This document shows positions 54,091 through 62,676 of a stretch of 64,000 nucleotides of DNA, piece by piece (the stretch's first letter is position 1; each line of letters begins with the position of its first letter). The stretch comes from CAZYMI01 sp964648505 (lineage in GTDB: Bacteria; Pseudomonadota; Alphaproteobacteria; Micavibrionales; Micavibrionaceae). The translations under genes and the position numbers were made by a program. The stretch lies in contig CAZYMI010000009.1 of NCBI GenBank assembly GCA_964648505.1, positions 16,917 through 80,916 of the forward strand, in the 5' to 3' direction. The notes below the pieces were generated by a model that did no database searches, was not told the origin of the DNA, and was given only the letters and a program-made list of their open reading frames with translations.

Positions 54091-55151
54091 GCCTCACCAT
54101 CCGCCGGACCTTCCGATCGGGTTAGAAGATCCATTTGATCCATAATAGCTTTACTAGGGGTAAGACCCAGATAGCTGTACCCTTTATGCGCAAGCATCCG
54201 CCCGCGGGGGGTCCGGCATACGAGGCCCTGTTGCAAAAGATAGGGTTCAACCACATCTTCAAGAACATCGCGCTGCTCAGATAAAGCTGCGCATAATGTT
54301 TCAACGCCAACAGGCCCGCCCCCGTAATTATCCGCGATGCAGGCCATATAACGACGGTCCATTTTATCAAGGCCAAGCGCATCAACATCCAGCCTTTTTA
54401 AAGCAGCGTCAGCCACCATCGTGTTTACAATAAGTGACTTTTCAACAGCAACAAAATCGCGCACGCGACGCGTCAGCCTGCCTGCAATACGCGGGGTGCC
54501 CCGTGAACGTTTGGCAATTTCATAAGCGCCATCATCTGTAATCGGCATATCAAGAAGAGTAGCTGCACGACGCACAATTGCGGCAAGATCATCAGCGCTG
54601 TAAAATTCTAAACGTAAAGGAATACCAAACCTGTCACGCAAGGGATTGGATATCAACCCACTTCGCGTTGTTGCCCCAACCAGGGTGAATGCGGGCAAAT
54701 CGATTTGTACTGTACGGGCAGCAGGGCCTTCACCAATTACCAAATCAAGCTTGGCATCTTCCATTGCTGGATACAAAATTTCTTCCACAACCGGGTTAAG
54801 CCGGTGGATTTCGTCTATAAATAAAACATCCATCGGCTGAAGGTTCGTTAAAATAGCAGCAAGATCCCCCGCCTTTGAAATAACCGGCCCCGAAGTTGCC
54901 CGAAAACCAACACCAAGTTCACGCGCAACAATTTGCGCCAAGGTTGTTTTACCAAGACCTGGCGGCCCAGAAAACAAAACATGATCCAGCTTTTCGTGCC
55001 TGGATTTTGCGGCCTCAATAAAAACTTTTAAATTCGCTTTTAAATCAGGCTGACCAATAAAATCATCAAGCCGAATAGGGCGCAAAGATACATCTTCACG
55101 TTCTGAAGGCCCTTTATTCGGGTCAATGTCTGGATTTCTTTTTGCGGTCAT
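54087..55151 (-). CDS. ruvB: Holliday junction branch migration ATPase RuvB
   Basis: AAA+ motor for branch migration. The 354-residue protein has Walker A GPPGLGKT (62-69), Walker B FIDEIHRLNP (about 111-120), sensor motif GATTRSGLISNPLRDRFG and a C-terminal winged helix. ATGA-linked to ruvA and ybgC. Confidence 0.98.
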   Translation of the reverse strand: MTAKRNPDIDPNKGPSEREDVSLRPIRLDDFIGQPDLKANLKVFIEAAKSRHEKLDHVLFSGPPGLGKTTLAQIVARELGVGFRATSGPVISKAGDLAAILTNLQPMDVLFIDEIHRLNPVVEEILYPAMEDAKLDLVIGEGPAARTVQIDLPAFTLVGATTRSGLISNPLRDRFGIPLRLEFYSADDLAAIVRRAATLLDMPITDDGAYEIAKRSRGTPRIAGRLTRRVRDFVAVEKSLIVNTMVADAALKRLDVDALGLDKMDRRYMACIADNYGGGPVGVETLCAALSEQRDVLEDVVEPYLLQQGLVCRTPRGRMLAHKGYSYLGLTPSKAIMDQMDLLTRSEGPADGEA

Positions 55152-55762
55152 GCCGACAATTCCTTAAGCGCCAAGCGTACAACTGTTGAAAGATCCGGAT
55201 TATCATTGGACTGCGTAATCGCATGCACAACAGAATATGCGTCTGATCGCGCATAACCTAAATTAATCAATGCTGAAACAGCGTCATTTTGTACGCCTGC
55301 CACCTGAGGTGCCGCTTCCCCCTTTGTCGATTTAAAACTGACAGGAAAACTATCGGCGACACCAGCTGCTTTGTCTTTTAGTTCTGTGACAATCCTTGTT
55401 GCCAGCTTTGGGCCAACGCCATCCGCTTGTGCGAAAACAGCTTTGTCTTGTGCAGCCAAAGCAAGCGCCAACCTGTCGATGGGGGCAACAGACAAAATAG
55501 CAAGCCCCGTACGTGCGCCAACACCTTGCACTGATGTCAACAAACGAAACATATCTTGTTCAGCGACACTGGAAAAACCAAAAAGATGAATATGATCTTC
55601 GCGTACATGCGTTTCTATCATCAATGACGCCTTGGAACCTACGCCCCCGACAATGCCAAGTGTGCGCGCACTGGCAAAAACCTGATACCCAACACCTTGA
55701 ACATCTAAAACCAAATGATCTTTTGCTACTCTGTCAACAACGCCTGTCAGCTTTGAAATCAT
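55148..55762 (-). CDS. ruvA: Holliday junction DNA helicase subunit RuvA
   Basis: Binds four-way junctions and positions RuvB. The 204-residue protein has the N-terminal OB domain, tandem helix-hairpin-helix (LLTSVQGVGARTGLAIL; ADGVGPKLATRIVTELKDK) and a C-terminal RuvB-binding domain. It overlaps ruvC and ruvB by ATGA. Confidence 0.97.
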   Translation of the reverse strand: MISKLTGVVDRVAKDHLVLDVQGVGYQVFASARTLGIVGGVGSKASLMIETHVREDHIHLFGFSSVAEQDMFRLLTSVQGVGARTGLAILSVAPIDRLALALAAQDKAVFAQADGVGPKLATRIVTELKDKAAGVADSFPVSFKSTKGEAAPQVAGVQNDAVSALINLGYARSDAYSVVHAITQSNDNPDLSTVVRLALKELSA

Positions 55763-56262
55763 CGCGCACCGGCCTGCGCTAACATGGCATCACGATTTGC
55801 TGCATGGTGAGCGTGACAAATTGCAACAGCCAGCGCATCTGCTTCATCTGCGCCGCCCGCGCCACTTTTAGGAAGCAAAATTTTTACCATCGTTGAGATT
55901 TGATTTTTATCGGCATGCCCAGACCCAACCACTGACTTTTTTACAAGATTTGCCGCATATTCAGAAACAGGAATATTCAACCTTGCTGGAGCACACAGCG
56001 CAATACCACGGGCTTGGCCCAGCTTAAGGGCAGACGCCGCATTATTATTCATGAAAGTTTCCTCAACCGCAGCTTCATCAGGGGATAGGCTGCGCAAAAG
56101 GGTTGTGAGTTCTAAATCCAGATACGCTAGTCTTTGTGCCATCGGTAAAGAAACATCAGGTTTAATTGTACCGCAAGCCAGGAAAACAAGCGCGCTGCCG
56201 CTTGAAGAAATAAGCCCCCAGCCCGTACGTTGCAACCCCGGATCTATGCCTAATATTTTCAT
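55759..56262 (-). CDS. ruvC: Holliday junction resolvase RuvC
   Basis: Endonuclease resolving Holliday junctions. The 167-residue protein has all four acidic catalytic residues: Asp7 (GIDPGLQRTGWG), Glu67 (VEETFMNN), Asp139 and Asp142 (ADEADALAVAICHAH). It follows yebC with a 4-nt overlap. Confidence 0.97.
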   Translation of the reverse strand: MKILGIDPGLQRTGWGLISSSGSALVFLACGTIKPDVSLPMAQRLAYLDLELTTLLRSLSPDEAAVEETFMNNNAASALKLGQARGIALCAPARLNIPVSEYAANLVKKSVVGSGHADKNQISTMVKILLPKSGAGGADEADALAVAICHAHHAANRDAMLAQAGAR

Positions 56263-57014
56263 CCCTGTGCCGTAAGCCTGCTCATAATTTCATCTGACAT
56301 TTCAAAATTAGCTGTAACTGTTTGAACATCGTCCAAGTCTTCAAGCTCTTCTATTAAATCGAGTACGTCTTGCGCATTATCAGCTGAAAGTGGCACGACA
56401 AGATTGGGTCGCCAGATTAGTCCCGATTTTTCAGCCTCTCCGAACTTTTTTTCAAGCGTATCACGAACAACAGAAAAATCATCAACGTTGGTCGTCACGT
56501 CATGACCATCTTGGCTTGAGTCAACATTTTGCGCCCCTGCTTCTAACGCGGCTTCAAACATCACTTCATCGCTGGCCACCGTCTTTGGGTAGAACAGTGA
56601 TCCTACCCGATCAAACATAAAGCTGACAGAATTGCTTTCACCCATATTGCCTTCGTTTTTAGCAAAGGTTGATCGCACTTCACCTGCTGTGCGGTTACGA
56701 TTATCGGTCAGTGCATCTACAATAATAGCAATGCCGCCCGGGGCGTAACCTTCATAACGCACTTCATCATAATTTGCAGAATCTGCTCCTGGCAGTGCTT
56801 TTGCAATCGCGCTTTTAATGCGGTCATTGGGCATGTTTTCAAGCCTTGCTTTTGCAATTGCCGCGCGCAGCCTTGGATTCATCGCTGGGTCCGGGTGGCC
56901 AAGCTTGGCCGCGGTCGTTATTTCACGGCCAATTTTTGTAAAAATCTTGGCACGTTTTGCATCCTGCCCGCCTTTGCGATGCATAATATTTTTAAATTTG
57001 GAATGACCAGCCAT
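56259..57014 (-). CDS. yebC: YebC/PmpR family transcription/translation regulator
   Basis: 251 residues from ATG 57014, with the invariant start MAGHSKFKNIMHRKGGQDAK and the core ARLENMPNDRIKSAIAKA and VRYEGYAPGGIAIIVDALTD. A GAGGGTAAC element lies before this ATG; the longer open frame to 57083 is rejected. The family includes DNA-binding regulators and factors aiding translation of difficult sequences. First gene of the yebC-ruvCAB-ybgC-tolQRAB transcript. Confidence 0.95.
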   Translation of the reverse strand: MAGHSKFKNIMHRKGGQDAKRAKIFTKIGREITTAAKLGHPDPAMNPRLRAAIAKARLENMPNDRIKSAIAKALPGADSANYDEVRYEGYAPGGIAIIVDALTDNRNRTAGEVRSTFAKNEGNMGESNSVSFMFDRVGSLFYPKTVASDEVMFEAALEAGAQNVDSSQDGHDVTTNVDDFSVVRDTLEKKFGEAEKSGLIWRPNLVVPLSADNAQDVLDLIEELEDLDDVQTVTANFEMSDEIMSRLTAQG

Positions 57015-57126
57015 TGTTACCCTCGGAATTTCCGAAAAAGAATCCTTTTTTATCCTAACGTGCCCGGTATCAGGCGCAAGCATGATTTATATAATTAGCT
57101 GCTAATGTATTGATTATATTTCATAA

Positions 57127-57141
57127 TTAACCGCTTATTAA
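57127..57141 (+). promoter_or_regulatory. Perfect CtrA box upstream of the receiver-domain gene
   Basis: TTAA (57127-57130), seven bases, TTAA (57138-57141), followed by CC, matches the full CtrA consensus TTAA-N7-TTAA. It lies 36 nt before the ATG at 57178. A GANTC site (57172-57176) ends 1 nt before the ATG. The second half-site is where a -35 would be, and AT-rich CTTAAA lies about 18 nt further on, so a CtrA-activated promoter with a very short leader is plausible. Confidence 0.6.
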
Positions 57142-57177
57142 CCCCGTTGTAAGATATGTGCCTTAAAATCTGAATCT

Positions 57178-57804
57178 ATGGCCTATGATTTTAAATCTGT
57201 AACCGTTTTGGTGGTCGAAGACAGTTCAACGATGGCTGAGCTCATTCGCAATCTGCTCATCAGCTTTGGGATTGGTCGTGTGGAAGTTGCAAAAGATGGC
57301 ACAGAAGGTTATGCCGCCTATCTTAAGATAAGACCTGACCTGATTATTTCAGACTGGCTGATGTCGCCCATGGATGGAATCAGCATGACAAAAAAAATCC
57401 GTAACGATACTAAATCACACAATCCTTTTGTTCCTGTCATTTTGATTACGGCTTTCTCTGAACGCCCACGCATTATGCAAGCACGCGATAGTGGCGTAAC
57501 AGAAATTTTAGCCAAGCCTTTTACGGTAATGGATTTATACAAACGTGTTGAAGCCATCATCGAAAAGCCTCGTCAATTTGTAAAATCTGAAAATTTTTTT
57601 GATCCTGACAGGCGTCGCCACCGCGATAACAAATATGAAGGTTCACATAAACGTGAAAAAGATGAAATAGCAGCCCTAGGCTATGCCATGCCTGTCAATT
57701 GGCTTAAATATCAATGGCTTGAAAAACAAGACCCTGAAAAACAGAGTCCCGAAAAAAAGAGTATTGAAACGCTTGGTATACCGATTGAAATTGATTTTGT
57801 TTAG
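57178..57804 (+). CDS. CheY-like response regulator with basic C-terminal extension
   Basis: 208 residues. Residues 7-130 form a receiver domain with the acidic pair Glu14/Asp15, phospho-acceptor Asp59 (ISDWLMSPMDG), Thr91 and Lys113 (LAKPF). The remaining 75 residues are highly charged (PDRRRHRDNKYEGSHKREK) with a repeated EKQxPEK-like tail, and show no DNA-binding domain. No histidine kinase is near. The CtrA box upstream suggests control with cell-cycle, motility or polarity genes. Possible leaderless mRNA, as no SD is seen. Confidence 0.88.
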   Translation: MAYDFKSVTVLVVEDSSTMAELIRNLLISFGIGRVEVAKDGTEGYAAYLKIRPDLIISDWLMSPMDGISMTKKIRNDTKSHNPFVPVILITAFSERPRIMQARDSGVTEILAKPFTVMDLYKRVEAIIEKPRQFVKSENFFDPDRRRHRDNKYEGSHKREKDEIAALGYAMPVNWLKYQWLEKQDPEKQSPEKKSIETLGIPIEIDFV

Positions 57805-57818
57805 GATAATACGAGGCC

Positions 57819-58322
57819 ATGGCAAAGAAAAAACGCGCACAATTTTTTAAACCGCCAAATGTGCTTAAAGCTAAAGTTGGTTCCGGTGGGCTGCCACCTG
57901 AAACACTCCATAAAGCGCAAAAAGTTTTCGACGCACACACTCAAGATTTTGAACCTTTAGGTGAGATTTATTTGCAAGCTCTTTTAAATGGTATTCAAGA
58001 TGCTGAAATAGGCTTCTCAGACGATTCAAACGAAACGATTATTGCCCGCATTCTTTATCCGGCAATTCAAATCAAGGCCAATGCCGGTATGTTTCAATTT
58101 CCGCTTATCGCCCAAATGGCTGCAAAAATGATCGTCTTTCTAGAGCGTTCAAAAAATATCAACGCCGATATGCTTGAAGTATGCTTTGCTTTTTATACAG
58201 CGATGAACGGCGCACTAATAACAAAAAAGCGTGGGCAAACAGGAAAAGCTGGCCAAGCACTTCTCAAAGAGCTGAGTGATGCCTGCGCCAGATATTTCGA
58301 TAAACACCAAGACGCTGCTTAA
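57819..58322 (+). CDS. Uncharacterised partner of the response regulator
   Basis: 167 residues, 14 nt after the receiver gene, so co-transcribed. I do not recognise a family. After a basic N-terminus (MAKKKRAQFFKPP) it appears all-helical (KVFDAHTQDFEPLGEIYLQA, FPLIAQMAAKMIVFLERSKN, AFYTAMNGALITKKRGQTGK). Size and helicity would suit a binding partner or phosphotransfer-like protein, but no conserved His typical of Hpt domains is obvious. Its 3' end overlaps that of the convergent ymdB by 4 nt. Confidence 0.75.
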   Translation: MAKKKRAQFFKPPNVLKAKVGSGGLPPETLHKAQKVFDAHTQDFEPLGEIYLQALLNGIQDAEIGFSDDSNETIIARILYPAIQIKANAGMFQFPLIAQMAAKMIVFLERSKNINADMLEVCFAFYTAMNGALITKKRGQTGKAGQALLKELSDACARYFDKHQDAA

Positions 58323-59137
58323 AACGCAGGAACAAGTTCACTTACATCCGGTCCCATGCGCACTGGCGATCTTGAAAGTGCAAGCCCTGTCTGATCGTCA
58401 GTTACAAAAAACATTCCGCATAATGCCCCGGCTTCATCACTAGGCTGCAATTTTTCTGATGGCACTTTTTTCATGATACGCGCGATTGCTATTTCAGGCT
58501 TAAAGCCAATCACCGATAAATAATGCCCTGTCATCCCCGCATCTGCTTGGAATAAAGTGCCTTTGGGCAGCTTTAATATATCGGCTGTAGGGATATGCGT
58601 ATGCGTTCCCACAACCGCCGATACGCGCCCATCCAGATAATGGGCCAAAGCCATTTTTTCTGATGTTGCCTCAGCATGAAAATCAACAAAAACAAGCTGA
58701 AAACCACCTGCCCCCAACTTAATGCCAGTCAGCATTTGATCTGCAAGACGGAAAGGATCATCAACCGTATCCAGGAAAAGCTGACCTAAAAAATGCAAAA
58801 TCAGCACCTTGCGCCCATCGGGCATATTAAAGATAACAGAACCTTCCCCCGGCTGGTCGGAAGGATAGTTTGCCGGCCTGAGTAATGTTTTATCGCGTCC
58901 TATATAAGGCACAATTTCACGCTGGTCCCAGATATGATTACCGCCGGTAAAAATATCAACACCATAGCTACGCAGTTCAATCAGGCTTTTTTCAGTGACG
59001 CCAAAACCATGGGCTGCATTATCTACATTTGCAATAACAATATCAGGTGTCAGCTTTTCTTTTAAAACAGGCAAATAATCGCGCACAGCTTCCCGCCCCG
59101 ATCTGCCAACAATATCACCAATAAATAAACAACGCAT
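58319..59137 (-). CDS. YmdB-family metallophosphoesterase
   Basis: 272 residues from ATG 59137 (MRCLFIGDIVGRSGREAV). Calcineurin-like phosphoesterase of the TIGR00282 group, whose Bacillus member hydrolyses cyclic nucleotides. Metal-binding motifs seen are GDIVG, NVDNAAHG, GGNHIWD, VDFHAEATSEK and GTHTHIPTAD. Located 16 nt downstream of the 5-FCL gene. The extension to 59185 lies in that gene and is rejected. Confidence 0.92.
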   Translation of the reverse strand: MRCLFIGDIVGRSGREAVRDYLPVLKEKLTPDIVIANVDNAAHGFGVTEKSLIELRSYGVDIFTGGNHIWDQREIVPYIGRDKTLLRPANYPSDQPGEGSVIFNMPDGRKVLILHFLGQLFLDTVDDPFRLADQMLTGIKLGAGGFQLVFVDFHAEATSEKMALAHYLDGRVSAVVGTHTHIPTADILKLPKGTLFQADAGMTGHYLSVIGFKPEIAIARIMKKVPSEKLQPSDEAGALCGMFFVTDDQTGLALSRSPVRMGPDVSELVPAF

Positions 59138-59153
59138 TTGCTTATATGGCCTT

Positions 59154-59720
59154 TTAAAGAGCAAACCGCAAGATGCCATTTTCATGGACGATCACATCCA
59201 TTTTCTGGTCATGCGAGGCGGTTGGCAGAGCAAATAGAACGGCCTGCTGGGCATAAGCATACCCTATAATTTGAACAGATGCGTTTTGTGCGCGTAATAG
59301 TGCGATTGTCGTATCATAATAACCGCCGCCATACCCAAGCCTATGGCCGCGCTGATCAAAACCTAACATTGGCACCACCACAATATCCGGCGTTACAAAA
59401 TTTTTGGTTGCCGGTTCTTGAATGTCAAATGGGCCTGCCACAAGTGCATCACCATCACGCCACTGCGCAAACTTTAAAACGCGCGTACCTTTTTCAATGA
59501 CAGGCAAGGCAATTTGAACACCGGCGCGGCCTAAATCATCGATCAGCGGTACGGTATCAAGCTCGCGCTTAATCGGCAGATAAACGGCTACAATTTGATG
59601 AGGCTTTATTTCAACAGCTTTTGAAAAAGCTGCCGCCGCCCGCTCTCCCTCCTGCCCGTCAAGTTCTAGTCTTGCGCGATGGGAAAGAGCATATTCGCGA
59701 TAGGCTTGTTTATCGTTCAT
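59154..59720 (-). CDS. fau: 5-formyltetrahydrofolate cyclo-ligase
   Basis: Recycles 5-formyl-THF to 5,10-methenyl-THF with ATP. The 188-residue protein from ATG 59720 has the ATP-binding RLGYGGGYYDTTI and VVPMLGFDQRGHRLG. The upstream ATG 59765 would run into the paired structures after 6S RNA and is less likely. 6S RNA followed by this gene is the conserved ssrS-fau arrangement. Confidence 0.93.
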   Translation of the reverse strand: MNDKQAYREYALSHRARLELDGQEGERAAAAFSKAVEIKPHQIVAVYLPIKRELDTVPLIDDLGRAGVQIALPVIEKGTRVLKFAQWRDGDALVAGPFDIQEPATKNFVTPDIVVVPMLGFDQRGHRLGYGGGYYDTTIALLRAQNASVQIIGYAYAQQAVLFALPTASHDQKMDVIVHENGILRFAL

Positions 59721-59751
59721 GTCAGTTCGTTTCAAAGAATAACCTTTAAGT

Positions 59752-59782
59752 GAGTGGCCTGCCACTCGCGCCGGTGGCGCGA
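59752..59782 (-). other. Two tandem perfect hairpins between 6S RNA and fau
   Basis: GAGTGG (59752-59757) pairs with CCACTC (59762-59767); next to it TCGCGCC (59766-59772) pairs with GGCGCGA (59776-59782). They follow the 6S 3' end on the minus strand. With no T-run they may be a processing barrier rather than a terminator. Confidence 0.6.
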
Positions 59783-59783
59783 A

Positions 59784-59928
59784 AGATCCGCTACTGGCCC
59801 TGGTCTACAGGTGGGCACCACAATAACCGGACCAAGATCCGGACAGAGGCAGTTCCCGAGCACGGATTTATCGGCCCGAGGGATTCATAGCACCTGTCGT
59901 ACGCAGCAGCAGGCCGGACCGGAGTATA
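59784..59928 (-). ncRNA. ssrS: 6S RNA
   Basis: Inferred from position between zapA and the 5-FCL gene, the standard alphaproteobacterial site, on the same strand as both, and from structure. On the minus strand the 5' side has TCCGGCCTGCTG pairing with the 3' side CAGTAG-CGGA (closing stem), then ACAGGTG pairs with CACCTGT, leaving a large central bubble and an apical stem-loop rich in CCGG, the layout that mimics an open promoter and sequesters sigma-70 polymerase. Exact ends are approximate. A covariance-model scan would be decisive. Confidence 0.78.
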
Positions 59929-59930
59929 GA

Positions 59931-60284
59931 TCAAGCAGCTGATTTTTGCATCTGTTGTGCTAAAGAATTAATTTTATCAGCTAATTTAAGGATATTATCA
60001 GCAACAGCCTTCTGGTCACGATCGCTCATGCCAATTTGTGGGGCAGGCCCCTTCCCTGATTTTTGGGCTTCTGAAAGGGCTTCATGAAGTTCAAAAATTT
60101 CATCTGCCATCATCAGGCCGGTTAAAACAAGCAGCTGGTTCTCTGCAATTGTTCCACCTGATTTTGAAACTTCTGTTATTCGCTGGTCCATAAACTGGCC
60201 CAGATCCCGCACGCGGCGTTCCTGCCCGGGGTCGCATGCAATCGTATAATTTTTATTATGAACGCTGATTGTTACATCGGCCAT
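59931..60284 (-). CDS. zapA: Cell division protein ZapA
   Basis: Stabilises FtsZ filaments at the division ring. The 117-residue protein has the N-terminal ZapA fold (VTISVHNKNYTIACDPGQE, then LGQFMDQRI) and a C-terminal coiled coil (DRDQKAVADNILKLADKINS). It starts 1 nt after the upstream small gene. 6S RNA follows directly. Confidence 0.92.
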   Translation of the reverse strand: MADVTISVHNKNYTIACDPGQERRVRDLGQFMDQRITEVSKSGGTIAENQLLVLTGLMMADEIFELHEALSEAQKSGKGPAPQIGMSDRDQKAVADNILKLADKINSLAQQMQKSAA

Positions 60285-60285
60285 G

Positions 60286-60549
60286 TTAAACCGCCTCGTC
60301 TTTTAATATTCGTTCCACTTGCGAAATGGCATGATCGAGCTTGCGTGCCATCAGTGATGGGTCAATCACAGGTGAACCCTGCCCGCCTGCATTTTTGCGC
60401 GACCCTTTCAAAGGCATGCCAAACAAATCCGTCGGGCCTTTGTTTTTAGTGGATTTTAATTTTGATTCCATGCCTTTTGCTGCCTTTTCAAGGCCGTCAA
60501 TAGCATCTTCAAGCTGGCTTAAAGCCTTATTGATAACATTTTGTGACAT
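60286..60549 (-). CDS. Small coiled-coil protein upstream of zapA
   Basis: 87 residues, with N-terminal heptad-like helix (NKALSQLEDAIDGLEKAAKG), a flexible Gly/Pro/Lys middle and a second helix (LMARKLDHAISQVERILKDE). A similar small coiled-coil gene upstream of zapA occurs in many alphaproteobacteria, so a role with ZapA in division is possible but unproven. An AGAAAGGATT stretch is on the other strand. Start ATG 60549. Confidence 0.78.
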   Translation of the reverse strand: MSQNVINKALSQLEDAIDGLEKAAKGMESKLKSTKNKGPTDLFGMPLKGSRKNAGGQGSPVIDPSLMARKLDHAISQVERILKDEAV

Positions 60550-60657
60550 AAGAAAGGATTATCAGACCCATTTTCCTTTCGCAAGACGCCCATTTTCTTT
60601 CCTAAGACAATTGACCAACGCCCACCAAAACAGGCATTGTTGGGCATATTTTATGAA

Positions 60658-62676
60658 ATGGACCCTAATATGACGATGGCTTCGGCACAAAAACAATCCC
60701 CAGCCCTTTTGACCCACATGGACCTGAAAAAGATGGCAAATGCTATCCGTGCCTTGGCGATGGATGCGGTTGAAAAAGCCAATAGCGGCCATCCAGGCAT
60801 GCCCATGGGCATGGCTGACGTTGCCACTATTTTGTTTAGCAAATTTTTAAAATTTGACCCGACCAACCCAACTTGGCCAGATCGTGACCGGTTTATTTTA
60901 TCCGCAGGCCATGGGTCAATGCTACTTTATGCCCTAAATTATCTGACTGGCTATGAAAAAATTTCACTTGATGCGATTAAAAACTTTCGCCAACTGCATA
61001 GTATTACAGCAGGTCACCCCGAAATCATGCCTGAAGCCGGCATCGAAACAACGACAGGCCCTTTGGGTCAGGGAATTTCAACAGCTGTCGGCTTTGCTTT
61101 GGGCGAACGTATTCTGGCTGCACGCTTTGGTGAAAAACTTGTCGACCATCACACTTTTGTTATTGCAAGCGATGGCGATCTGATGGAAGGGATCAGCCAT
61201 GAAGCCTGCGCCCTTGCCGGACACTTAAAGTTATCCCGCCTGATCGTGCTCTATGATGATAATGGCATCACAATTGATGGTTCAACGGCGCTTTCTTATA
61301 CCGAAAACGTAACTAAGCGTTTTGAAGCGTATGGGTGGGACGTGCAGGAAATTGACGGACATAATTTTGACCAGATCGAAGCGGCAATTGACCGCGCAAT
61401 GACAACACCTACCCCCAGCATCATACGCTGCAAAACAAAAATTGGTTTTGGTGCCGGCAAAAAAGAAGGCTCACACGATTCACATGGGTCTCCTTTAGGG
61501 TCCGAAACAATCGCGCAGGCCCGCATCAACCTGGATTGGCCCTACGCACCCTTTGAAATACCAAATGATATACTAGACATGTGGCGTGCCGTGGGCGCTC
61601 GTAACCTTAAAACGCGCCAACTCTGGGACCAAAACAATACAGATGAAAATTTTAAAGTCGCCCTTTCAGGTGATATCGATAGCCGCCTCACTGATGCTAT
61701 CAAAGATGCGATTGCAAGCTTTCTAGCAAACCCTGCACCGCTTGCAACCCGCAAGGCTTCAATGAATGTGCTTGAATATCTGGTCCCAAAAATACCCGAG
61801 ATGATAGGCGGGTCAGCAGATCTGACCGGATCCAACCTTACAAAAATAAAAGGCCCGGCCATCATTTCAGCCAGCAGCAATTACCACGGGCAATATATTC
61901 ATTATGGTGTGCGCGAGCACGGCATGGCCGCTTGCATGAATGGGCTTTCCCAGCATGGCGGGCTCATTCCTTATGGGGGTACATTTTTGTGCTTTGCTGA
62001 TTATTGCCGCCCATCAATTCGTTTAGCGGCCCTGATGAAAACAAGGTCCATTTTTGTGATGACGCATGATTCAATTGGTCTTGGTGAAGACGGTCCAACA
62101 CACCAGCCTGTTGAACATCTGGCCGCTTTGCGCGCGATACCTAATTGTCTAGTCTTACGCCCATGCGACGGCGTTGAAACAGCGGAATGCTGGGATATAG
62201 CATTACGCAAAAAAGATGGACCTTCTGTTCTGGTTTTAACCCGCCACAATCTAAAACCACAAAGACTTGAACAAAAGCCTGAAAATTTATCAGCACGCGG
62301 CGCTTATATTATAAGCCCCGCATCCAACCCAAGGGCCGCCATTTTTGCTACAGGATCAGAAGTTGAAATTGCCGTTGAAGCGCAGAAACTTCTGGCTGCT
62401 CAGAATATTTCTGCACAGGTTGTCTCGGTTCCGTCTTTTGAATTATTTCGCAAACAAGATGACGCTTATAAAGCATCTGTGTTAGGGCCTGCGGGCTGTG
62501 TTCGCATCGGTGTTGAAGCTGCTATTCGCATGGGGTGGGATGAATTTATTGGTTCGGATGCCCCTTTTATCGGTATGACCAGTTTTGGCGAAAGCGCCCC
62601 TTACCAGAAACTCTATGATTACTTTGGAATTACAGCTGAACGTGTTGCAAATGCTGTCAGCCGCAAGCTGGGTTAG
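60658..62676 (+). CDS. tkt: Transketolase
   Basis: Transfers two-carbon units between sugar phosphates (pentose phosphate or Calvin pathway) with thiamine diphosphate. About 672 residues. Motifs: KANSGHPGMPMGMADVATIL at the N-terminus, TPP-binding GDGDLMEGISHEA with nearby asparagine-containing strand, catalytic Glu in YGVREHGMAACMNG. The start is uncertain: TTG 60637, ATG 60658, 60670 and 60676 are all possible and none has a strong SD. Divergent from the zapA genes. Its stop overlaps that of convergent hflX. Confidence 0.96.
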   Translation: MDPNMTMASAQKQSPALLTHMDLKKMANAIRALAMDAVEKANSGHPGMPMGMADVATILFSKFLKFDPTNPTWPDRDRFILSAGHGSMLLYALNYLTGYEKISLDAIKNFRQLHSITAGHPEIMPEAGIETTTGPLGQGISTAVGFALGERILAARFGEKLVDHHTFVIASDGDLMEGISHEACALAGHLKLSRLIVLYDDNGITIDGSTALSYTENVTKRFEAYGWDVQEIDGHNFDQIEAAIDRAMTTPTPSIIRCKTKIGFGAGKKEGSHDSHGSPLGSETIAQARINLDWPYAPFEIPNDILDMWRAVGARNLKTRQLWDQNNTDENFKVALSGDIDSRLTDAIKDAIASFLANPAPLATRKASMNVLEYLVPKIPEMIGGSADLTGSNLTKIKGPAIISASSNYHGQYIHYGVREHGMAACMNGLSQHGGLIPYGGTFLCFADYCRPSIRLAALMKTRSIFVMTHDSIGLGEDGPTHQPVEHLAALRAIPNCLVLRPCDGVETAECWDIALRKKDGPSVLVLTRHNLKPQRLEQKPENLSARGAYIISPASNPRAAIFATGSEVEIAVEAQKLLAAQNISAQVVSVPSFELFRKQDDAYKASVLGPAGCVRIGVEAAIRMGWDEFIGSDAPFIGMTSFGESAPYQKLYDYFGITAERVANAVSRKLG

